A DNA stretch of 64,000 nt from Impatiens glandulifera (Eukaryota > Streptophyta > Magnoliopsida > Ericales > Balsaminaceae): positions 35,217,522-35,281,521 of the forward strand of contig NC_061862.1 of the NCBI RefSeq assembly GCF_907164915.1. The letters run 5' to 3'. A program made the position numbers and the translations under genes. Positions 33,616 through 45,022 of this stretch are shown in pieces. The notes under the pieces were generated by a model that was not told the origin of the DNA, searched no databases, and worked only from the letters and a program-made list of their open reading frames with translations. The stretch's first letter is position 1. The number at the start of each line of letters is the position of its first letter.

Positions 33616-34794
33616 ATGTCTTGCATCAATGAAATCCCTCTTCTGTCAAAGGACAATTATGATGTGTGGATGGTAAGAATGCAAGCTCACTTGGCTGCTA
33701 TTGACTATGATATGTGGAGTGTCATCACCGATGGTCCCATAAAGATCTCAAAGCCAAGAAGTGAGTGGACCACTGAGGATAAAGTGACCAACAACCTGGA
33801 CAATGTTTCTAAGAACATTCTGTTCCAATCTCTCAACACAAAGATGTTCTGTGAGATTAAGTCCTGTTCCAATGCAAAAGAAATATGGGACAAGCTCAGC
33901 CAGATCCATGGAGTGAGCCCTCAAGCAAAGAACAACCAGAACGCATTCATTTGTAGTCAGAACAAATCCAGATGGGCTGACAGTGATACTGAGGAGTCTC
34001 CCACCGAAAAAGAGAATGAAGCTGTAACATGCCTGATGGCAGATGACCAATCTAAGGTAAATGATATCTCTGCACCAGAATTTACAAATGAGGAGCTAAC
34101 TAATGCACTCAATGAAATGGCTATTGAGTACAAAAAGTTAGCTGACTCTTTTTATGAAATGAAAGTTAAATACGAATCAACTGTTCCCTTTTCAAAGCAA
34201 GAACCCGAATCAAATATTTTTGATGAAAACTTAACAGAGATCTCATCTGAGAATGAGATGCTTAAGGAACAGATTCAAACTCTTTCATCTGAAAACAAGA
34301 GACTGAACTACATAGTCAGTGCATGGACAAGGTCTGGTGATGCTGTCAAATATCAGATCAGCATGTTGAAACCTGCTGGATCTAGGTCCGGATTGGGATT
34401 TGATAGCAATGATCCTAACCTATCCTACAAAAAGTCAAAGCCAAATGACAAACTTAAGCCAATAAGTTTTGTCAAAGGAAGTATGACTGACATTGAATCT
34501 GATCTTATTCATGAAGAATTAGCTTTTAAAAATGAAATAGTTTATGTTCCACCAACTGTTAGTTGGCTTAAGAATAAGCTTGAAAAGGCTAATAAGTTTG
34601 GTAATTTAAAACCTGACTCAATGTCAAGGAGTTTTAAAAGAAAATCTTATTCAAAAACTAAAGGATCAGTGGCTAGCAGGAAGTCATCTGCCAAGTCAAA
34701 AACCTATGCATTAATCACAACACAGAATGGGAAATCCATCAGAATAACTCAAATATGGATTCCTAAGGGACTGATTGATCGAGGACCCAATTAA
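33616..34794 (+). pseudogene. Sirevirus gag with internal deletion
   Basis: The ATG at 33616 is chosen because the upstream in-frame codons include the primer-site leader. The frame opens with INEIPLLSKDNYDVWMVRM, the usual gag start of this lineage, and reaches KEIWDKLSQIHG. It then jumps directly to VSPQAKNNQNAFICSQNKSR and WADSDTEES. The rest of the gag core and the CCHC zinc knuckle normally present are missing. A Glu/Lys-rich segment (about residues 160-240, ENEMLKEQIQTLSSENKRL) suggests the coiled coil typical of Sirevirus gag. It ends in TAA at 34792-34794. Pol continues in the same frame, so this may be a mutated fusion or a stop between gag and pol. Confidence 0.85.
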
Positions 34795-34827
34795 AGGTGG
34801 GTACCAAAAGATTGTAAATATTTATTT

Positions 34828-37800
34828 ATGTATGTACAAATAAATGAAGGACTGGAGGAATCTGTATGGTATCTTGATAGCGGATGTTCTAGGCATATGA
34901 CTGGAAACAGACGGCCTCTCACTAATATATCAGACTGGTCTGGACCTAAGATTACATTTGGTGACAACAAGAAGGGTAAGATTATCCATGGTAACCTAAC
35001 CATTAATGATGTGCAGCTAGTTGACAACTTGTGTTATAATCTAATCAGTATTAATCAACTATGTGATAACGGTCTGTCAGTAGATTTTCAAACTCATGCA
35101 TGTTTAGTTAAAGACCAAGAGGGAAACATCTTATTAACTGGAAGTAGAGTAGGAAACTCATATAAAATGAATTGGCAAAAAGAGACATCTGACCCTATGT
35201 GCATGATTGCCAAGAATGACCAGAAATGGTTATGGCATAAATGTTTGAACCACTTGAATTTTAAAACCATCAACAACATATGGATCTTAGAACTTTTACA
35301 TATGGGTCTTTTTGGTCCAATCCTTGTAAAAAGTGTAGGAGGAATGAGATTTTCCTTAATTGTTATTGATGACTTTTCGTGTTTTACATGGATTGCATTT
35401 TTACCATCAAAAGATAAAACTGCTGATAATTTGATTAGGATATTTAGAGGAATTCAGAATCAGAAATCTCTAAATATCTCATGTATTAGAAGTGATCAAG
35501 GAACTGAATTTACAAACAAATACCTATCATCTTATCTTGAGGAGAATGGAATTAGGCACGAGTTGTCTAGTGCCAGAACTCCACAGCAAAACGGCATTGC
35601 TGAGAGAAGAGTGAGAACTCTGAAGGAAGCAGCGAGATCTATGCTTGCTGAATCAGATGTTCTTCAGAGGTTCTGGGCGGAAGCCATTAGTACTGCTTGT
35701 TATACTCAAAACCGGTCAATAATCAACAAACGTTTTGATAAAACTCCCTATGAACTGTATTATGGGAGAATTCCCACAGTTTCTTACTTTAAGATTTTTG
35801 AGTGTAAATATTTTATCCATAACAATGGAAAGGTTTATTTGACTGCTTTTGACGCTAAAGCAGATGAAGGATTCATGTTGGGATACTCATCAGTAAGCAA
35901 GGCTTACAGAGTATACAACAAAAGAACTCAGACTGTTGAAGAATCTCTTCATGTAATTTTTGATGAGCCTGTTGAGAGCAAATCCAAAGAACCCATTGAT
36001 CTAGCTGACAGACTACAAGCGGCCAGTCTTGAGTCTGTAAATGAAGAAGAAGAAACCTTGGACAAGCGGATGGCTCTATCTGATCTTGTGGCTGATCCGG
36101 TTGAAGCTCAACCAGATGTACAAAATCCTGTTCAACAAGATGTTAAGAGTTTGGATGTCGCGGTATCACCGGTTCAGATGACCAATCCCCTTGGTTCATA
36201 TTTCAGATGGAACAGAAATCATCCACCAGAACTGATAATTGGTAACCCTTTTTCTCCTCGAAGGACAAGACGTCAGTTGATGGATGAAATGGCCAATTCT
36301 GCATTTATTTCTCAAATTGAACCAAAGAAAATTGGTGAAGCTATAGTTGATCCAGATTGGATCAATGCTATGCAAGAGGAGTTAAACCAATTTGATAGAA
36401 ATAAAGTGTGGTATCTTACTCCTAGACCAACTGACAAGTCAGTTATAGGAACAAGATGGGTCTTTAGAAACAAGCTTAGTGAAGATGGCTTAGTCATTAG
36501 AAACCAAGCTCGTTTAGTTGCTCAATGATACAGACAGGAGGAAGGTATTGATTTTGATGAGTCTTTTGCACCGGTTGCAAAATTAGAAGCAATTAGAATC
36601 TTCCTAGCATATGCATCATTTAAGAATTTTAAAGTTTTTCAAATGGATGTGAAAAGTGCATTTTTAAATGGAAAATTAAGTGAAGAAGTATATGTTGAGC
36701 AACCCCCTGGTTTCGTAGATCATGTTTTACCTAATCATGTTTATAGGCTTAACAAAGCATTGTATGGTCTAAAACAAGCTCCTAGAGCTTGGTATGACAC
36801 ATTAATAAATTTTTTATTTGATCATGATTTTGTTGTTAGAACAGTGGATAAAACCCTGTTTAAATTTGCTAAAGATTCCCATATACTACTTGTTCAAATA
36901 TATGTTGATGACATTATCTTTGGGTCAACTAACCCCAAACTGTGTGAGAAATTTGCCAAGCTGATGCAGGATAGGTTTGAAATGAGCATGATGGGAGAAC
37001 TTACATTCTTCCTTGGACTTCAAATTCGTCAGCTAGAAAACGGAACTCTCATCAACCAGGCCAAATACACCAAAGAATTGCTAAAGAAATTTGGTTTGGA
37101 GAATTGTTCTGCAGCAGCTACTCCTATGAGCTCCTCAGTCAAATTGGACAAAGATGAAGGTGGCCAAAGTGTAGATGTTACAACATATAGAGGACTCATC
37201 GGTTCCTTACTATATGTAACAGCTAGCAGGCCAGACATTCAATTTGCTGTTGGTGTCTGTGGCAGATTTCAGGCTGATCCTAAACTCTCTCATTTTACTG
37301 CTGCTAAACGTATTCTTAAATACTTGAAAGGAACTCAAAATGTGGGATCGTGGTATCCGAAGGATTCCAGTTTCAATTTAATCAGTTTCTCAGATGCAGA
37401 TTATGCAGGATGCAAAATTGATAGAAAAAGCACAAGTGGAACTTGCCAGTTCCTTAGAGATCGTCTAATCACATGGTTCAGCAAGAAGCAGACTTCTGTG
37501 GCAACTTCTACAGCTGAAGCAGAGTATCTTGCAGCTGGTAGTTGCTGCTCTCAAGTTTTCTAGATTCAACAACAACTCAGAGACTATGGGATTGAGGCTG
37601 ATGAATCTCCAATTTTCTACGACAGCACAAGTTCCATCGCAATATCCTATAATCCTGTTCTGCATTCTCGGACAAAGCATATTGAAATCAGGCATCATTT
37701 CATCCGAGAACACGTCAATCAGAAGCAAATCCGTCTTGAACATGTTCCTACAGATCAACAAACTGCAGACATTTTCACGAAACCTCTTCCGGAAGCTAAG

Positions 37801-37845
37801 TTTTCTCATTTTAGAAACATGCTAGGTCTTGTTAATCTTGATTGA
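34828..37845 (+). pseudogene. Sirevirus pol (protease, integrase, reverse transcriptase, RNase H), disabled
   Basis: Protease (WYLDSGCSRHMTGN) keeps its Asp. The integrase zinc domain has its His pair (WHKCLNHLN), but a deletion removes the CxxC half and joins to ILELLHMGLFGP, where Gly replaces the first catalytic Asp. The second Asp (RSDQGTEF) and the Glu (QQNGIAER) remain. Reverse transcriptase has [25 protein letters not shown] and YVDDIIFGS. RNase H has SDADYAG and STAEAEY. In-frame stops are TGA at 36526-36528 (after RLVAQ) and TAG at 37561-37563 (after SQVF, former Trp). Otherwise one frame runs to 37845. Decay is by point mutation and deletion. Confidence 0.88.
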
Positions 37846-38029
37846 CGCAATTATGTGCATAAATTGAGGGGGAACGTATTGTTCAAAACAAAACTGAACA
37901 GATATGAATGACGGAGGTCTTAACTTGTCCTAAGGATTCAGAGTCTGAGAAACACAGCTACTTAAACGAACATCTCCCTTAGCGGTTTCATCTTTATATG
38001 AAATCATTGTCTTGGTTATTTTAATCTGC

Positions 38030-38240
38030 TTGATTAGACGGATGCATCTATTAGACGGACACGTCTAATAGACGTTAGACGTTTTTACGTCATGAGCAAG
38101 AGGATGCTCACTTCTAATCAGACACGCGTGTCTCACGCGCTGTTATAGCATAATTAGACGCACACGTCTAACAGACTGATTTTCAAAAAGAAGTTGAAAA
38201 TATGAAAAGGAGAATAAAAACGTCTAACTACTAGTGTAAT
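38030..38240 (+). promoter_or_regulatory. TTAGAC/GTCTAA motif cluster downstream of pol
   Basis: The same heptamers that fill the LTRs recur here outside them (ATTAGACGG, CACGTCTAATAGACG, ATTAGACGCACACGTCTAAC). Their reuse in a non-LTR, non-coding part of the element suggests a cis-acting role rather than only repeat slippage. The function is unknown. Confidence 0.5.
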
Positions 38241-38635
38241 TAGACTCTTCATCTTCTGGCATTTGGGATAGTTGTCCTTTAATGATGTCTGTTTGAGTTA
38301 TCTTTCCCGCCGAAAAATAAATCAGTCATTCCTCAAAAGAATTGAAGACACGTGTCTCTCAATATGCAAGAAATGACTAATATTTCTGACATATTTTGCT
38401 TGTACATTTAGTATTAGACGTTCTATTTCATGCTAACATTAAATGTTGTCTATTGGGAACTGTCTTTTGAAATTCTTGACGGTAGGAATAATCATTAGTT
38501 TTCTTCTTCATGATTAAAACCCCGGCATTAATAGGTTCACTCTCTCTAAAAGGTTAGAAGATCCTTGAAATCTCTCTTTCTCTCTTTAGAAATCGAACCC
38601 TTTGAATCTCCCAATCCCTTGTTCATCAAATCAAA

Positions 38636-39394
38636 ATGCTGCCCTTCCGACCAAAATCGATTCAGGTGGACTTTCAATCTATTTCCACTCTTGAATCTTC
38701 GGGCATGCAAAGGATGTTCTATTCTCTGAAAGCTTTAGGGCTGAGAAGATTCCTCACCCCTCATGAAACCTATCATGAACAGCTTGTCAACGAATTCTTC
38801 CAAACCGCTAGCTTCTATCAAGATAATGTTATTGCTGGTGCTGTAATGGGCCAGATGGTATGGCTCATAGAAGAATCTTTTGGTGAGTTTTTCCATCTCC
38901 CAATAGAAGGTATTGATGATTTCTCTTCCACTCACCCTAACATCATAATTTCGATGATAAAAGTCTTCTCCGATTCCCCTGAAGTAGATATTCATGGAAA
39001 GAAAAACCTTCTGAAGGTTGAATATGCTCTTCTCAGTGATATCATTTCTAAATCCCTTTTGTCTAAGAAAACCTCTTACAAGTATTGTACGAAGCTCTTT
39101 CAGATAATGGTGGCTATCACCAGGGGTGTTCCTGTAAACTGGACAAGCTTCCTCTTCGGGAATCTTGTCAGAATGGTTGTAGCTAGAAAGAAGATCTTCG
39201 GCTTTGACGGTCCTCTCAGTTCTTTTCTCTTTCATCGTCTGAACGAACCTGGTAAGAGTTTCCCTCTCCCTTCTAAGATCCTGAACTACCAGAAAGTGGT
39301 AGATTATATTCAAAGGGTGGAAACGCTCAAGTCTAAGAAACGAAAAAGTGAAGACTCCAACTCCCTTCTAACTGCTGTCTTAGAGGCATCTTAG
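38636..39394 (+). CDS. accessory ORF of the Sirevirus (plant-transposon-type domain)
   Basis: This is an uninterrupted 252-codon frame between pol and the 3' LTR, starting at ATG 38636 after a leader of about 790 bp. The protein starts MLPFRPKSIQVDF. Its pattern (LGLRRFLTPHETYHEQLVNE, FFQTASF, FFHLPIEGIDD, LLSDIISKSLL, GVPVNWTSFLFGNLVRMV) resembles the uncharacterised 'putative plant transposon protein' domain found in many plant retroelement ORFs. A basic tail (SKKRKSED) may be a nuclear signal. I see no signal peptide and no membrane segment, so it is not an obvious envelope-like protein, although it sits where some Sireviruses carry their env-like ORF. It is the only intact ORF of the element. 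Confidence 0.7.
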   Translation: MLPFRPKSIQVDFQSISTLESSGMQRMFYSLKALGLRRFLTPHETYHEQLVNEFFQTASFYQDNVIAGAVMGQMVWLIEESFGEFFHLPIEGIDDFSSTHPNIIISMIKVFSDSPEVDIHGKKNLLKVEYALLSDIISKSLLSKKTSYKYCTKLFQIMVAITRGVPVNWTSFLFGNLVRMVVARKKIFGFDGPLSSFLFHRLNEPGKSFPLPSKILNYQKVVDYIQRVETLKSKKRKSEDSNSLLTAVLEAS

Positions 39395-39685
39395 ATTGAA
39401 CTCTATCCCGTCCAGAAGTTATGACCATGAAGAAGAAGAAGAAGAAGACTAATGATTAAACGCCTTTTTGTATCTATTTTGAATGTTTTTATTATGTTTT
39501 TGGTAACTTATCATGGTTACATTGAACAACGTTTTGAGTGTTTCCTCATAAAACACTCATATATGATTAACATGGATGGTTTTGAAATGATTACTTGCAT
39601 GCCGTATGTTTGTTTATTTATGGGATGAATGCATGTCTTGTTATATGTATGAAGGTTTGCAATTTCTTCATCAAAAAGGGGAAAT

Positions 39686-42064
39686 TGTTTGGTCAAATTA
39701 TTTTGACTAAGTGTTGAAATAATTTATCCCCTGATATTTTGATGATGAAATAATTTATAAGTTTCAATACAGGTGTATTGAGACAGCATGTTATTAGACT
39801 TGGATCTAATGAGGGTCATTAGACCGATTTTGATCTCCATTCGCATAAAATTAGACGCAGGTCTAATGGAATTAGACGCACAGTCTAACTCAACGGAGTT
39901 AGACGGGCAGTCTAATAGTCTAACGGAATTAGACGTGAGTCTAATAGAATTAGACGTACAGTCTAACTCATCGGAGTTAGACGTGTAAGTCTAATAGACG
40001 TGTAAAGAATTAGACGGGTAGTCTAATGAATACACGGAATTAGACGTGAGTCTATAGAATTAGACGTACAGTCTAACTCATCGGAGTTAGACGTGTGAGT
40101 CTAATAGACGTGTAAGGAATTAGACGGGTAGTTTAATGAATACACGGAATTAGACGTGAGTCTAATAGAATTAGACGTATAGTCTAACTCATCGGAGTTA
40201 GACATGTAAAGAATTAGACGGGTAGTCTAATGAATACACGGAATTAGACGTGAGTCTAATATTATTAGACGTACAGTCTAACTCATCGGAGTTAGACGTG
40301 TAAGTCTAATAGACGTGTAAAGAATTAGACGGGTAGTCTAATGAATACACGGAATTAGACGTGGTAGTCTAACTCAGTGGAGTTTGACGTACCAGTCTAA
40401 TGGTTATGTTATAATTAGACGGGTTGTCTAATTAATTGAAAGTTAGACGTGAGTCTAACTCCTTCAGACAAGTCTAATGAATACACGGAATTAGACGTGA
40501 GTCTAATAGAATTAGACGTACAGTCTAACTCATCGGAGTTAGACGTGTAAGTCTAATAGACGTGTAAAGAATTATACGGGTAGTCTAATGAATACACGGA
40601 ATTAGACGTGGTAGTCTAACTCAGTGGAGTTAGACGTACCAGTCTAATGGTTATGTTATAATTAGACGGGTTGTCTAATTAATTGAAAGTTAGACGTGAG
40701 TCTAACTCCTTCAGACAAGTCTGAGGTAGAACCGGAATTAGACGTGGCAGTCTAACTTAGTGGAGTTAGACGTGCCGGTCTAATGGTTATTATAATTAGA
40801 CGGGTTGTCTAATTAATTGAAAGTTAGACATAAGTCTAACTCCTTCAGACAAGTCTGAGGTAGAACCGGAATTAGACGTGGCAGTCTAACTTAGTGGAGT
40901 TAGACGTGCCGGTCTAATGGTTATTATAATTAGACGGGTTGTCTAATTAATTGAAAGTTAGACGTGGGTCTAACTCCTTCAGACAAGTCTGAGGTAGAAC
41001 CGGAATTAGACGTGTAGTCTAACTCAGTGGAGTTAGACGTACCCGTCTAATGGTTATGTAAATTAGACGCGAGTCTAATTATATTAAACCAGGCAGTCTA
41101 ATAGACGTTTTTTATTAGAAGGAGTTGACTTATTTCATTAGACTGATTTTCCCAAATCCGTCTAACTGAAATACGTCTAATGCTCTGTTCAAGTAGTACG
41201 CTTGAATCTAGCATTTCTCCTTTCCACGTGCTATAGTTGTACCCTACTTCTGCTCCACTTTCCTGTGAAGATTAGTACAACAGCTATATGCATTCAATCA
41301 AGAAATTCCACGTAAGAGAATTTTCCTCACATTACCCGTTTTGCAGGTACATCCCTGGTGGAATATTCGGCGTACTACCATTTCGGTACGGCCACGATCC
41401 TTGTGCTCAGAACCTGCTGTGTACAATGGAGACTTTCCAATAGAAGGGCGTCACGTATCATTCTTGAAGATTCGACCGTTAGCTCCTGCTCAGTATTTAA
41501 TCGATCCTTAGAGCAACGGACGAAGCACCGGATTTTGCCTTAACCAATCTTACGAACAAGCATTCTGATTTTGCAGAGAGAGACTACTCAATCATCTTGC
41601 TTACTGAACTTATTCTGTGAAGCTTCTTTCTGATTGTACTGTGTGAATCGAGAGAGAGAGCTAGAATCAAAACACCATTAGCTGAGTGATATTCTTCATC
41701 TTCTTGTAATTGAACAGAAAGTGTTCTGTTCAATAGTGAGCTAAGTGTGTGTGTAAACTGTATTTGATTCTCATCATATAGTGAATCCTTCCGGTGATTG
41801 GAAGAAGGAGTGACGTAGGTGAGTTTCTCCGAACATCCATAAACAAACTGCTGTGTTCTTTATTTTCTGTCATCTTTCCATATTTCATCTTGTGCTTCAA
41901 ACCCAAGTAAACAATTCCGCCTTGAATCTGTTTCAAGTGTTTACACAAGTTTGCATAGAATAGAAAGCGAATTAAATCTCTAACAGGATTTCTTTCAAAC
42001 CGTTTTTCATAAGGCTTCATCCTTAGCCAGACCCCCGTCTCTATCGATAAAGCCGAACCTAACA
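39686..42064 (+). repeat. 3' LTR of Sirevirus, with palindrome array
   Basis: 2379 bp. It differs from the 5' LTR mainly by extra copies in the TTAGAC array (about 39795-41190), showing that the array changes length after or during retrotransposition. The first bases read TGTTTGGTC against TGTTGGGTC in the 5' LTR. Confidence 0.92.
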
Positions 42065-42625
42065 CCGGGTTTCAACGGAAATATCGAACAAATAACTCGA
42101 AGAACACTCACAAAACAAGAAGAAGACTTTTGGAATTCTAGTGTGAGAAAAAATATAATATAATGTAGTGTTTGAGATTAGAGATGAGGGGTTTTATATT
42201 ATTGAAAAGTTAAACTTTCATAAAAATAAAATCAACCATTAATCTTTGATCCAACGACTGACATTGATTGCCTCTTAATTGCCCTTTGTATTTTCTCTTC
42301 GATAGAAAATACATGTTACATGATTTTCTTGCTAATAAATTGATAGCAATAAATTGATAGTAATAATATCATGAAGGTTACAATGACAATTAATAAAATT
42401 AAACATATTTAATTTGATAATCGAAAGTAAATCATTCATTTATATTCATAAATATCAATATAATAGTAAGATAATCTCACAATGTTCTCAAAAGATGCTA
42501 ATGATACCATATCTTCTTCTAAGCTATTAATTCTTACATAACATCATATCCTTGTTTTAAATGACACTTATATGAACAAAATACAAAATACAAAGTGTAG
42601 AATGTAAATGCCTTCATCAATAGTA

Positions 42626-42692
<67 letters not shown>

Positions 42693-43067
42693 CAGTCTCT
42701 TTGATCCTCCTAGACTACTCTGGATCTTTTTCTGAAACAAATTCATCCAATTGGAATGAGCTAAACGCGCTCAGTAGAAAATAACATTCATTTATGATGA
42801 AGAAGACAAGGTATACATCATGTAAGATATACATTTATCATAATTATACTCTTAAAACTCAAATAGAAATCTTTTTTTCTCTATTTTCTTTAACAACAAC
42901 ATACACATAAATACAATTTATCATTAATTAGGACTCAAAGTTAATTCTATAAAATTAAGTTCATTACTCTGAAAGTTTATCTTTAATAGTCTAACAATCA
43001 ACTTAGAAGCACAAGATTCATACTTATTCATTTGTTAGCTTAGCAACATAAAACTTCTAATGATCCA
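42065..43067. other. right flank of the Sirevirus, AT-rich
   Basis: Continues the pre-insertion sequence from 31434. No gene is recognised. An (AT)n run lies at 42630-42690. Confidence 0.5.
42630..42690. repeat. (AT)n microsatellite
   Basis: About 60 bp of AT dinucleotides. Confidence 0.95.
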
Positions 43068-43235
43068 TATGTTAGCATGATGGCTCACCGCCGTTAAGTT
43101 AGCATAATGGCAAAGCCCTTAGGATTCAAATGTTGCGTAATGACATAAGCCCTTAAAGTTCAAATGTTACCATAATGGCCTAAACCCTTAAAGATTCACA
43201 TGTTAGCATAATGGCACAATGCCCTTCAAATTCAT
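43068..43235. repeat. minisatellite, about 35 bp units
   Basis: About five units of ATGTTAGCATAATGGC plus CCCTTAAAGATTCA, with small differences. It is followed to 43560 by looser repeats built on ATTCATATTTC, CATATCATCAAATATCT and CTTCAA. Confidence 0.8.
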
Positions 43236-43576
43236 ATCATTTCAGCACAACCATATATACATAATAATAAATAAATTCTTCACATATAGTCATGCAATTG
43301 ACTATCTCAAATGTCTTCAAATAATCTTAACATTCATATTTCGAATAACTCATATCATCAAATATCTCCAATATCTTCAACTACCTCAAGCATTCATGTT
43401 TCATATAAGTTATATCCTCAAATATCTTTTAATATTTCAATCATTTCAAACATTCATATTTCTCTTCAGATATAGTCCTTATACAATCGTAAATCTACTA
43501 CGTCTTCAACTCTTCCTAGCATTTATATTTAGTCTAAGTCATATCATCATATATGTTCACATTTCTTAAATGCTAA

Positions 43577-43755
43577 CTGATAAGATAAAAAAAATTCAAA
43601 ATTTTTCTCAAAGTTTTCCAAAACTTTTCAAAAAATTCTCCCAAGTTAATTTCCAATAATCCGGCCAAACCAACTATTCAAAACAAGACCGGCCTATATT
43701 TGCAATCTTACAAGATTTTGAATATTTTAAATAAAATAATCAAAAAGGGAGAAAT
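43577..43755 (+). mobile_element. internal 3' remnant of a second Sirevirus-like element
   Basis: The sequence ends in a purine tract (AAAAAGGGAGAAAT) directly before the LTR at 43756 and contains CCGGCCAAACC and GACCGGCC motifs like those in that LTR. Gag-pol and the 5' LTR are missing. CTAAC occurs at 43572-43576 and directly after the LTR (45023-45027), which could be a target duplication around a deleted element. Confidence 0.5.
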
Positions 43756-45022
43756 TGTTAGATAAAATTAGATCGGTTAAATAAAACTTAACAAAAACAA
43801 AAATCTTGTGCAGGAACAGGCAAAGGACCGAACCGGTCAAATTAAGAAACCGGTTAAGAAACGAAACCGGTCAAGCAACTCAATAGGCCAAGTAATTCAA
43901 CCGGTTAAGAAACTCAACCGGTCAAGTCATCAACCCGACCAAAAACCTGACCGAACAAGAAAGACAAGATCGGTCAAACCAGAAGGACGGAAATACTAGA
44001 CAGTCGGTCATTTATAAGCCAATGAATAACCGGAAGGTCATTCGGTTAACACACATAACCGACCAGCATAAAAAGATACTTCGGGTATCTGTTGAGAATG
44101 ATACCAAAGAAACAGACTGAACATTTCCATATTCATACAAGTCTGAGGAAGATCTGCAGGCTGCAGAAGATAGTCCTACAAGATCTTTCCACTTCAGGAT
44201 AAATCAGAAAGGCAATCTTCCAAGTACAGACAACTGTCTAACCGACAGTTACCACATTGAGTAAAAGACAAACCTAGCCGGTTTGACCTACATACTGGAA
44301 GACTAGACTGCCAGGTCTGAAAAGTTGACCGCCAGGTCTGAATCACTGAACCTCTGCTCAACCAATCAAATTCAAGGAAATGAAATGTGACCGTTGGCAC
44401 ATTTCATCTATAAAAGGAGGAGCTGAAGAGGAGTAAATGCGGGACACAGTGGACAATAAATTTACAAATGATAAGAGTGTGTTCTATCTCTAGAAAGCTT
44501 AAGTGCTAAGTTGAAGTGTGTATTTACAATTTCGGTTAAAATTGTACGGGTGTTATCGAGCAGGAAATAAGTCTCGATCGGATTGTATTTGTATTCCTTA
44601 GTAAATATCCTTCTCGCGGTTTCGAGAGGAAAGGGTGACATAGGAGTTTCATCTCTGAACATCCATAAAAACATGTCTTGTTATTTACTTTCTGTCGGTT
44701 CTACATTCTAACCGATCTGTACTAACCTACTTACACCGCTTTGACCGACTCTACATTACCTAAACCGAATCACTAAGTTACAAAACCGACTCAGCAACTT
44801 CCAAACCTGTCTTATCCAAAACCGGTCCTACCTATCTCGTGAGTGTGCTGCTTCAACCTGAAACAAACATCTTCCGCGCTTGAACTTGGTTCAAGGGTTT
44901 GTGACAGTTTGTGTAGTATTGAAACCCCGGTGTTAATCTCTAACCAGATTAATCACCACCCTTTGAGTGAAACGCGCTAACCGGCCAACCCTGGTCCCCC
45001 AGCCGCGACCTAGATCCTAACA
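43756..45022 (+). repeat. 3' LTR of second Sirevirus-like family
   Basis: 1267 bp, TGTTAGATAAAATTAG...GATCCTAACA, with a related copy at 52752-53915. The first 250 bp hold repeated AACCGGTT and AACCGGTCAA motifs. The downstream half follows the same plan as the other Sirevirus LTR (GAACATCCATAAA, TTTACTTTCTGTC, GGTTCAAG-GTTTG, GTCCCCC near the end). A TATA-like CTATAAAAGGAGG lies at about 44408. No full 5' partner is found. Confidence 0.85.

Larger units (their letters stand above)
31435..42064 (+). mobile_element. Sirevirus-type copia retrotransposon with accessory ORF
   Basis: The element is about 10.6 kb: 5' LTR 31435-33567, primer-binding site 33570-33581, gag-pol 33616-37845, an accessory ORF 38636-39394, purine tract AAAAAGGGGAAAT before 39686, 3' LTR 39686-42064, and target duplication CCGGG (31430-31434 and 42065-42069). 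Long LTRs, an extended gag with a coiled-coil-like region, [13 protein letters not shown] reverse transcriptase and an extra ORF after pol point to the Sirevirus (SIRE/Maximus) lineage of copia. It cannot be autonomous as it stands. Confidence 0.92.

Noticed and set aside
38735..39313. 192-codon open frame on the minus strand
   Set aside because: It lies wholly opposite the plus-strand accessory ORF, which has the recognisable domain pattern and better start context; treated as a shadow.
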